A model generated the notes under the pieces. The model saw nothing but the letters and a program-made list of their open reading frames with translations, was not told the DNA's origin and made no database searches. From positions 9,734,001-9,798,000 of the forward strand of contig OW051492.1 in NCBI GenBank assembly GCA_932521035.1: a stretch of 64,000 bases of DNA, read 5' to 3'. This stretch comes from Oscheius dolichura (lineage: Eukaryota; Nematoda; Chromadorea; Rhabditida; Rhabditidae). This document shows, piece after piece, positions 36,476-45,754 of the stretch (positions are counted from its first letter, which is position 1; each line of letters opens with the position of its first letter). The position numbers and the translations under genes were made by a program.

Positions 36476-38637
36476 ATGTCTGACGAACAGAAGATCGCTA
36501 CCGTCACTGCTGAAGCCGAGGCTGCTCCTGCTCTCCCGACTAGCGAGCCCCCCGTGGAGGATCCCAAGCCTGAGGTTGGTAAAGAGAATTTAAAGGGTCC
36601 TTTAAAGGACTGTTGAGGTCCCTATCTTTAATTTACCGTGGTCCTATAGCGGGTAAATACGATAGAAAAGTCCTGGACCCCGCGCTGCTATTTTGGAGCC
36701 TTGATAGCATTCAAAATTTTCAAGCCTAGTATCCTAGAAATTTGGTCCGAAAACTACGAGAACCCTTTAAAGGTCTGTAGAAGATTTAAAAATAAAAAAA
36801 ACCAGGTCCAATAACGAGGGAATACGGTAGATAAGAGCCTAGATCCCGCGAGCCGCCATTTTGGAGTCTTAGAGCGAGAAATTGAGGTTTCTGGAGCGAT
36901 TTTAAAGGACTAATTGGGTCATTACCGCTCTAAAAGTGAGGAACACGATGTTTTGCCCCTATTTCATGTCCTGATTTCGCAAGAGACTGATTGATGACTC
37001 AGCTAAAACTGCTCCCGAACACAAAAAATCCCGTTCTTGGGGTTATGAAATGGCCAGATTTCGAAAATAGGCTGAAGTCTTCTAAATTTCAAATTTTCCA
37101 GGCCACCACTACCACCACTGCTGAGCTGGTTGCTCCTGTCACCACTGAGACTAACGGGACCGCTCCCACCACCGAGGAAAACGGCGAGGCCAAGCCGGAG
37201 GAGGGCAAGACAGAGGAGAAGAGAGGCTCCCGCCTGAAGAAGCGCCTCACCCTCAAGTGGGGAAAGAACCGCGACCAGACCGAGGCCCCCAAGGAGCCCG
37301 AGGCTCCTGCCGATCCCCGTGCCGATGTCATCGCCTGGATCACCCAGCAGATCCCCGTCGCTGTCCACAAGGTAGTTCAGAGGAGTCCACAGTAACCTGA
37401 ATGTCTTCTAGGTCAACTACAACGTCTTGGAGTGGATCCAGAAGTTGGCTGTTGATGATGAAGCCGCTCGCCAGGCTCTCCCCGGCAAAGACGGACAAGT
37501 CACTCGCAACCAGTTCTTGGCTTTCCTCCGCGATGGAGATCTCCTTGCCAAGTTGGCTAACAAGCTTCAGGTTCGTTTAGAATTACAGTATCATTTCGAA
37601 AAGCGCGTGCCGTAACCTTGCTCCATTCTAAAACCGCTCTAAATCTTTATCATTGTCATTTTTGTTATTTCTCTTTATTTCTATGATGCCTACAGCGTGA
37701 AGATTGGTGTAAAAAAGGAAAAAAAAACTAGAAATAATTGAAAAAATGAAAGAAAATGGATATTGGCAGGCTGTTAGAATGGAGCCCGCTTACGGAAGGC
37801 TTTTTCCGGGTCCTGTACAGAATTTTCTGAATTTTTCTTTCAGCCCGGAGCCGTTGAGACCGTAGTCGCCGAGGAGGGAGCTGATGCCGTCAAGCAGAAG
37901 GAAGTCCACGCCCAGAACATCCAGAATTTCGCCACCTGGGCCCAGCAGGCTACCGGAGCCGAAGAGGGCAAGTCGATGACCGCTGCCGACCTCTTGGAGA
38001 AGGGAAAAGCCGGCTACCCGGCTGTCTTCGACACCCTCTGGGGCTTGGGAATCAAGGCACAGGAAAAGTTCGAGAAGGAAGGATTAGACGTCGACGGAAT
38101 CGTCAACACCGTCAGCAACACCGTTCGCACCACCATCATCGGACAGATCGTCGCCTTCTTCAGGGTAAGTCGGGGGAATTTCTTCGCTGTGGGACCTCTA
38201 GGCATTGTTACGCCACCGTTAACACTTTTTGGAACCCAAAGAACCACATTTCATGCCTCAAAAACGCGAAAAAGCCACAGGTCACACTTCCAATCTCCAA
38301 TTTCTGTCCTTTGCGGCAAGTTTGCCGGAATTTTTGATTTTTATCGCGGTGGGACCTAGAAACTTCTTATGTCTCATTTCACACACTCGGCGTTTTAAAA
38401 AGCCAGAGTTCACGCTTCAAGAAGACTCCATATTTTCCCCAATCTGGGTTACGGTATCCTAATTTCCCTCGTTTTCAGCGCAACAGGCGCCCTGCTGCTG
38501 AAACCGCTGCTGAGGAGAAGGCCCAGGCCGCGGAAGAAGCCGCTGAAGCTGCCGAGAACCAGGCCGAAGAGCCCCTGGCAGAGAAGAAAGTCGAAAATGA
38601 GACGACGCTGGCTCCCGCAGCCGTTCCCGCCAACTGA
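36476..38637 (+). CDS. Calponin-homology domain protein with acidic low-complexity ends
   Basis: Probably a cytosolic actin- or filament-associated protein. Five exons join in phase: 36476-36574, 37102-37371, 37412-37570, 37844-38164, 38479-38637; 335 residues. An Ala/Glu/Thr/Pro-rich head is followed by basic [15 protein letters not shown], then a divergent single CH domain from about residue 113. Its landmarks are [30 protein letters not shown], then [11 protein letters not shown], the usual DLLEKGK and [10 protein letters not shown] helices. The tail is Ala/Glu-rich. The start follows TTTTCAG by 12 bases. Codons are strongly biased to GCC, AAG, CTC, ATC and GAG, unlike most neighbours, which suggests high expression, perhaps muscle. 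Intron 3 holds a family B element. Orthology to a named gene is not claimed. Confidence 0.87.
37600..37800. mobile_element. Family B element, intron 3 of the CH-domain gene
   Basis: AGCGCGTGCCGTAACCTTGC and GTTAGAATGGAGCCCGCTTA are the inverted ends; it occupies about three quarters of the intron. Confidence 0.78.
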
Positions 38638-40721
38638 AGGGGCCAGATTCAAGACTAAATTCTGTTTTTATCTGTTAAAAATGTGAGTCACACACTTCTT
38701 CATTTATCTCCTAAAGATTACGGTATAAATATACTTTCCCCCAAATTGAATCCGTGTTTATCCAAAAATCCATCTCACTCCAGCCATTGTGTTTATCGTT
38801 TATGCAAATGAGTCGGATTTACTCACAAGGGGAGCGAGAGAAAGAGAGAACCGGGGGCAGAGCTCACTGGGGGGTCTAGTCCATATGGCCAGGGAGATTG
38901 TTATCGCGCGCCCCGGCCCAGACACTGACGAGAGGGGAGAGTGAAGCCATCGCGTCGGGGGACAGTGTAAGCCATTGTGAGGAATTAGAGCATTTAGATG
39001 GCGGGGGCTATTAATTTAGGGAGGAGGGAGAGCTGCGCATCTTTACGGACACCATTGAAGAACTAAAAATCCCAGGGAAACGCTAGAAATTACCATAAAA
39101 TAGCGAAACGCGCGCGCTGTAACCCCGCTCCATTCTAAAATCGCTGTTATTACAATTTTTATACAGGATAACGAGCTGTTAGAATGGAGCGCGGGTACAG
39201 CGCGCGCTTTGGCGCCTCTGAACGGCATACTGTAGCGATTTTCTCCATTTTTTTGACATGCTTATGGAAAACAGGGTTCCTAGAAGATGGAGAACATATA
39301 AAATTACAGTTTAATTTCCAATTTTCAGGCCCCTTCCCGGCATTCTATCTGTATCCCGCGAGTTCGTCGAGCTTCTCTCCCTCTACAGCAGTAATCGTTC
39401 CCGTTTCTTCCATTTCTCTATTCCCTCCTCTTCTTTAAAGGTCTAAAGACTCTCTTCCTGATCTTGTCCTCTCTAAAATTCCACCAATTTCTCCCAAATT
39501 CGATTGATCTTGTTCTCGTTTTTCGTTCGTGTCTCATAATTCTCCTTCACACATTTCGTCCCTCGCCCAAGTCTCAAGAAGTTATTCTTTTATGAAAACT
39601 ACAAAAATTCCAAAACAAGCAAAAATTTTGTGAGATTCTGCTTTTATTATCTGCAAATATGTCCAGCTCCCTATTTCCCGAGTTTATTAGAGATGCACCG
39701 TCCAGATTCCCGACATTGTTCCAGTTTTTGGCTTGTGTTTTTGATAAATGAAGATATCGGAGCAAAAAAAGACTGCTGTTATATTACTGTCGCTACCTCC
39801 AAGAAGAAGGTGGCTTCCCCAAAAAATTTGCTCAAAAAGTCTGACCGAAGCCAGGAGCTGCTTTCCCTGGAGTAACAGGAAGCCCCTCAGGTTAACATAT
39901 ACAGTTCAATGGCTGATCGAAAGCCCAAAAGCCAATTGCCAGAGCTGCCGAGTTTTTACGGGTGCAGGGGATAGAAATTAACTGGAATTCACCCTCGAGC
40001 AACAGGGAGCCACTCGAAGAAAGAGTTGTCTATTTGATTCACGTAAAATCACCTTTCTGGCCAAAGTTGTCAATCCGCGGAGCTGCCGAGTTTTTACGGG
40101 TGCGGCGGATCCAGCCCCCAGTCTCTTTGCGACGTCCTTTCATCCAAAACCTTCTCATTTCCCCGTTTTTTCTCCATTTTTCGTGATTTAAAGGACTGTT
40201 TAGTGAATTTTTCGATGTTTTTAATCTTCCCAGGCTGTGCCAAGAGATCTTCCCTCGGTTCTAATTATCATAATCCATTTTTCTAGCCCTGACTCCCAAA
40301 GAGAGCCCGGGAGAGTGTGTGGCTCGTCTTCCTCAAAGGAAATTTCCATTTTAATTCAATATCGATCGCGGTGAGACCTCAGAGTGACCGGGAAAGGAAA
40401 AAAAATTGCTAATCAACGAGCAGACGGGGGCTACCAAGACACAGGATCCAATTTTCTTGACTAGGCTCTTATATGACCTTTTTCGGGGTACTGTAACTCA
40501 TTTTAAACGCATAGAACCCCGCCAAATGAACAATTAAAGCCTGTTTTCTTCTTCTCCTTCCCTGTTTCAGGCGTTCTTGTTTTCCCCTTTGGCTATTATT
40601 CTCGTTAATTAACGGGCGCCCGTCGGCAGACAACAGGCCGGGTAGGGAACACCAATTTCGAACGCCGAGGGGTTAAAATTTATTATTCTCTAAATTAATT
40701 AAATATATATATATATATAGT
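38638..40721. other. Intergenic region with repeat ends
   Basis: No gene is supported. It holds a deleted family B element (39105-39210), two lone family A arms (39944-39966 and 40083-40105, both GCTGCCGAGTTTTTACGGGT), and an AT microsatellite at about 40705-40722. Confidence 0.5.
39105..39210. mobile_element. Internally deleted family B element
   Basis: Both ends are well kept (ACGCGCGCGCTGTAACCCCG and GGAGCGCGGGTACAGCGCGC) but the interior is cut to about 45 bases, half the usual total length. The intact ends with a shrunken core are typical of MITE deletion derivatives. Confidence 0.78.
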
Positions 40722-41997
40722 TTAAACAGAGTGCGGCTGCTCAATGACGTGTTTTTGAAAGTCACTCCGGCTGGTGAAAGCGGCTCCGCAGGCACAGGTA
40801 AGGCTCTTTGTCGAGTCGTGGGTACTGTGGTGGAGGGAGAACATAAACGGATCGGTGAAGACCATCAAACAATCCCAACAGCCCTGAAAATCTGCTTTTT
40901 TCATTAGAAACGACGAATTTCGGGGGTACGGTAGCCGCGTGCCAGACAGGGCGCCGAGCTGCCAAGATCTTACGGGTGCAGGCGCGCGCCAGGCGATTTC
41001 GCGTATCCAAGCTACAGTGCCCATTTAGTTGTTTAAAAATGAGAACTAGGTTTTAGATATTACTCCCTTACACCCTTAAAGCTGTCTAACTGTGGCTCTT
41101 CGCCAGCTCGGGAAGTGGTACCTCCCACTGGGAAGCTAAAAACCGCCGGGGACAGATGGCTGTTCAATTATGTGGCTCTCTCTCGTTCCCCCCTTCCTCC
41201 GGGTGGTATTAATCGGAAATGATCTCCGTTCTCCCGCCCATCACCCAGACCATATGGCCCTTTGTGAATCTCCCCCATTTCCTCTCCCCCGGCTTTCTTA
41301 TTCTGGGACGGATTAGGAACAGCGCCTGTTGGCAATAGGGGCTTTGTATCTTCCGTTAATAACCTCCAGACCTTGAGCGACAAACAGACGGGGGGAGAGG
41401 GGGCTCGGGACAGGTGCATCGGGAGCCGGTGGATAATTAAAAGGCAGAAAAAAGACCCGGGGAGAGATCGAGAATAATGGAGGGCTACTGTCAATTGTGG
41501 GCAATTTGACGGCTTTCTGGGGGAGCACCTGTAAAATCCGGGCAGCTGGGAGAGAAGCCACAGTTAGACAGATTAGAAGACGGAGCCACAACTAGACAGC
41601 ACTCTCCGTTTTAATGTTTTACAGGGTGGAAATGAGCCACAGTTAGACTGCGAACAACCACAGTTAGACAGAAAAGGTTGATGTCATTCAACCAGAATTC
41701 AGTTTATGAGGCTTTTAGAGGGCGGAGAGAGTCACAACTAGACAGTATTCGTTTCCAGACATTTCAAATGGAGAAAAAGAGCCACAGTTAGACTTTTCGA
41801 CAGCGAAGAGCCACAGTTAGACGGCCAACCCCTTAGAAGTACTCTTTCCCGCTTACCAAATAGTCTGGCCGACTCTGCAACATCCTCAAATATTCCTGCC
41901 GAGCTAGTCGTTCACCTTCCGGGAGGCTCAGATCCAGCGGGGTCTCTTGAGCCATCCAGCCGCAAAAAAACGACGATTGAGACCTCTCGGGTACCGG
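40722..41997 (-). CDS. C2H2 zinc-finger transcription factor with PLDLS motif, 3' exons only
   Basis: Two exons join in phase: 41997-41857 and 40883-40722. The first encodes MAQETPLDLSLPEGERLARQ, holding PLDLS, the core recognised by CtBP co-repressors. The second encodes two closely spaced fingers at the extreme C end: CWDCLMVFTDPFMFSLHHSTH (C-x2-C, x12, H-x4-H) and CACGAAFTSRSDFQKHVIEQPH (C-x-C, x12, H-x5-H), then SV and stop. A terminal pair of fingers recalls Hunchback/Ikaros-type factors (EHN-3 and ZTF-16 in C. elegans), which is inference. Upstream exons, including any DNA-binding fingers, were not found; sequence before 41997 is a long pyrimidine tract and a run of 17 G. A second-finger spacing of one residue between cysteines is unusual. 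Confidence 0.7.
40956..40981. mobile_element. Lone family A arm
   Basis: GCTGCCAAGATCTTACGGGT with the usual TGCAGG flank; no facing arm nearby. It lies in the intron of the zinc-finger gene. Confidence 0.55.
41525..41824. repeat. Cluster of seven or more family C ends in the zinc-finger gene intron
   Basis: GCCACAGTTAGACAG or close variants (ACAACTAGACAG) occur near 41562, 41586, 41634, 41658, 41730, 41783 and 41812, nearly all in one orientation at 25-75 base steps. On the transcribed strand they read CTGTCTAACTGTGGC. A weak family A arm lies at about 41527. Confidence 0.75.
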
Positions 41998-42091
41998 CTG
42001 AAAAAGTCGACATCTGGTCCGAGACGAGGACAATTTTACAGGCACTGGGAGGTGTGTAGGACTGGGGGGTAGAGAAAATAATGATGGATTG

Positions 42092-42113
42092 AGGGAGGGG
42101 GGGGGGGGGGGGG
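42092..42113. repeat. Homopolymer run of G
   Basis: A run of about 17 G after AGGGAG; on the minus strand it is a C tract in the pyrimidine stretch upstream of the PLDLS exon acceptor. Prone to assembly error. Confidence 0.8.
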
Positions 42114-42402
42114 AATAAAATGGCCAGCCACCTGCCAACTCTCCCCCTCTCTGTGTCCATGCACACCTTCCTTCGGGATTCATTGGTTGGTTGCTCGGGA
42201 AACGAACGCTCGGGATATTACTATGAATGGAGCCGAAAAAAGGGGAAGATAAGCAGGGAGGATGGCGATTACGGCCGGGGAAGAGACCTGGCGAAAGACA
42301 TTTTGTATGGGAAATCATTGAGAAAAAGACTGGGAAGGGATCGATTGGAGACGAAATGGAGATGAGAAAAACTCACAGATCCATCGTTAGCTGGTGGGGA
42401 CA

Positions 42403-42502
42403 CTGCACCCGTAAAGTCTCGGCAGCACAAAGATATAAAGGCGTCACAGTTTTGTAACAGTTTTGAATAAAGGTGATCCACCTGTCGAGACTACGGGTGC
42501 AG
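42403..42502 (+). mobile_element. Family A hairpin element
   Basis: CTGCACCCGTAAAGTCTCGG and CTGTCGAGACTACGGGTGCA flank the common core AAAGGCGTCACAGTTTTGTA. The right outer flank ATCGGACATCGAGGACCGAG matches the extended arms of other copies. Confidence 0.85.
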
Positions 42503-43006
42503 GGGGATCGGACATCGAGGACCGAGCCGTGACCAACTCCAGCGAGGAAATCTCGTATTTTGGACTTTTTATCTTGCTATAAACTGGCTGTACAGGGTAC
42601 AGTCTTAAAAAGCAGAATCTCCTGGTTCTTTTGACACCCAAATTGGCGAGAAATTCCCTTAAAAAAACCACGCATTTCGCCTAGTTTTCTCAGTATTCTG
42701 TTATCTTACCTCAAAATTGGCGCAGCGCGCCCAGAACTCAATAAAATGTCGCCCAATCAAAAACAAATAAAGTAAGGACTTCTTAGCCTTGTAATAAAGA
42801 GTTCTATTAATGTTTCCCCCCTTGAATTTCACCGTAAACCTGGAAAAATTAGCCCCATTCCGCCCAATCTCCCCTTATCAGTCTTTTCCCTTATCAAATT
42901 GGTTCAGCGCTCTCTGAGCTTAATAATTAGTGTTCCGAGTCCAAAATTCCAGTATAACATAACTTCAAAAGATGTAAAATCTACGGTATAGTTTATTTGA
43001 TATTCA

Positions 43007-43435
43007 AATTTCCCTCCAGCATGGTTAGCTCGCTCTGTTTTACCGACCCTAGTCCTTTGATACCGCCGTTGTGTCAACTGCTTCCAGCCAGCTGTTTTCG
43101 TGCTTCTCTTCTTATTTTTTCTTCTTTCTCTCTCTCTCTCTCTCTCTCTGTTTTTCTAATATTTTTAACTTTAAAAATTCTATCTTTTTAGGTGTCATAT
43201 ATACACCGACTTTCTGTTTATTGGCATGGAAGAACGGAAGAAAGCCGGACTAACCATAGCCCTGGATCAAATGGGAGACGATGACAACGTTGGTGACAAA
43301 CTATTGCACCGCGCATCATAGTCTACATCCAGTGGGGAACACCTTATTTTATTTGGATACCGGGAAATTTCCCTCCAGCATGGTTAGCTCGCTCTGTTTT
43401 ACCGGCCCTAGTCCTTTGATACCGCGGTGTGTCAA
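43007..43435 (+). pseudogene. Broken copies of a gene 5' end with internal direct repeat
   Basis: A 65-base segment starting ATTTCCCTCCAGCATGGTTA occurs at 43007 and again at 43366. Between them an acceptor-like TTTTTAG is followed by GGTGTCATATATACACC and, at 43226, an ATG opening MEERKKAGLTIALDQMG that stops after about 31 codons. The same layout and start (MEERKNAEMTIVPEG) recur at 49985-50260. The best reading is a partial duplicate of a gene whose body has been lost here. Confidence 0.6.
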
Positions 43436-43650
43436 CCGCTTCCAAACAGCTGTTTTCATTCTCCTTTTCTTCTCTTCTTATATTTTTTTGTTTCTACAAC
43501 ATAAAGAGCAGAGTTTTCTCATCGTTTTGATACTAAAAACAGCTAGAGTGTCTCATAAAATCTCGCAGGTGCGAGAACTTATTTCCGCGCCGTCAGAGAA
43601 GTGAGAACTTATTTCCGCACGCCTCGCAAAATCCACTCTGAATAAAGCGA

Positions 43651-43671
43651 TCGGACTATCGAGGACCGCAC
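43651..43671. mobile_element. Lone outer flank of family A
   Basis: ATCGGACTATCGAGGACCGC matches the sequence found just outside the arms of complete family A copies, without the arm itself. Confidence 0.45.
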
Positions 43672-44407
43672 TATGGAGGTTCAGTAGCCCTTCGGGTTTT
43701 CTCGGAAAAACCATTTTAGCTCCTTTTTCTCCTAGACAATCCACACTTTTTCTGATATATACCGTCTCTTTGCCAAGAATATCAGTCGGTCCAACGAAAA
43801 CATGCAAAAACGACTGATCCTATGGGAATTGGGCGCAAACCCGACTAGAAACAGGTAAATATTCCCCCCTTTTTGGATTTGTAAAGCGTAAAAAAAGGAA
43901 AAAAGGCCACGAACCTGTGAATTCATCGCTCGGAGCCTTGGAGAGCCGTGGCAGACCCGTACAAGAGGAGAAAAGACCCGCCAGGAGTAGCCACCAACAA
44001 CTTCTCGGCTCTGTTCTTTAGACACCATTGGAGAGGATAATTGACCCCCTCTGGTCGGATAACCTTGAACAATGCCGGAAAATAGCGGCACTGTTTTGGG
44101 TAATTTCCTCATCAAGAAGGGAAAGAGATTATTGGCCGGATATTGGCCCATTATTCCTTATAAACATTGGAAAAAATCGGGAACGGTTCTTCCGGTCCAG
44201 GCCCTATTCAGCGATGCGCCTACTGAATTCCTCTCTCCTTCGTCACTTCTTTACTTTAATTCGAAGTTGGCCAAGTTGCCAGAAAAATTGTATCCTGATT
44301 CTTCTACTAAACGTCCTATTGATGATGTCCCGATATTGATGAAAATTCAACTACGAAAAAAGGCATCGTCTCGATCATTACTAAAGAAACTGTATTTTAA
44401 CAATTTT

Positions 44408-44672
44408 CTTAAAGGAACCCACAGGGACCTCGACGCGGGTGCAATGGTCCCGCAGCGACTGCACCCGATCAGGCAAACGCGTTTTTGTTTTGCGACATTA
44501 CTGGCCACAGAAAAGGGGAAATTGGCTGAAACCTAGTTCATTCGATGCAGTTTTTGACGCCGGTTCTGATGCTGTATTCCGTTTTTCTTGAAACGGTAGA
44601 TTTCCCGGCCCCATTTTCTTCAGCTACAGTAACCCGCCTAGGTCCCTGTGGGTTCCTTTAATCCGAATAAAC
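44408..44672. mobile_element. Family G inverted-repeat element
   Basis: The left end TTAAAGGAACCCACAGGGAC and its inverse GTCCCTGTGGGTTCCTTTAA lie about 265 bases apart. The inside has CTTCAGCTACAGTAACCCGC near the right end. No protein is encoded. The right end recurs inverted at about 49640-49700, overlapping the 5' exon of the EGF-like gene. Confidence 0.75.
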
Positions 44673-45754
44673 TGTCTCTATAGTCCATTTATAAGTTATG
44701 CTTTTTCGCGATATCCTCTAATTTTTTTGTGCGTAATCCACGAGTACGGTAAATGAATCCAAAATTCGTGAATTAGATCGTGTGGGTCATGTAACGGATG
44801 CGCGACAGACCTCTGAACTCCACTTCGCATCCGAAAAGGGAAAAATTAGAAATTTGTGAGCGCATTTTGGTACAGACCAGGGTTGTGCTGGTCCGGCTTT
44901 TCTATAGGGCAGTGCGGTGACGGTCTTGTCAGAATGGCTTCTAACCTAGGCTATCTAACACAGTTTTTCGATGGAACACCCATCAAACTACGGCCGGCTC
45001 ATCCCTCCTAAGAAGTTTCGATGCTATCACGTGGCATTCTTCTCCTCGAAACACTTACTGGATGTCAATGGCCACTTTCGCTGTTCGGTCTCTGTCATCA
45101 AACTAAAAACGAAGAACATCATCTAATGCACTCGCCATCGCCCCTTTGTTGAAAACAGCTAACGATTCCGGCCAAAAGAAATTGTAAGCTAATAAATAAC
45201 CGGTGAGAAAAGTGCGAAATAGCCGCCCAAGGCTTCCGGGAAACGCCAGTTGGTGAATTTCTAACAGCCGCCTGAGGCGACGCCAGTTGGGGCCCTCGTT
45301 TTCTGGGCGCTTTTCGATATCTCACGTCCTGTTCCTCTGCTGAAATTGACCGATATTTATTTTATCATGGCTTTCTCTCCCACCCAAATTTCTACTTTAT
45401 TTTACCTACAAGAAGGCTTCGCCGCGTCAGAAACGCGGCCCCCCAGCCTATCAGCTTGTCCGTTTCTCCATTTTGGTTTTTAAATTTCCGAAAATGTTTC
45501 ACAAATGCCCGAGCTAGTTACAAAAAAATCGAAAAAAAAATCGTTAGTGTTTCACACATGCTAAAGCAAAGGCAGATGTTTTGTATATTTAAGATCACAA
45601 AAGCGGCGTATCCCTCCTTCTTGGGTGTGCCCATGTAATTTCTTCGCTAGGTTCAAATCTATCTAATCTTATCTATAAATCTATTAAATCTATTAATTGA
45701 GGACCTGTCCGATTCTGTCTCCCCCAGAGACTGAGAATCTCTCCTTCTCCAGAG
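44673..45754. other. Intergenic stretch
   Basis: I see no gene, RNA gene or marked repeat here apart from a short CATCTATAAATCTATTAAAT run just before the next gene. Confidence 0.45.
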
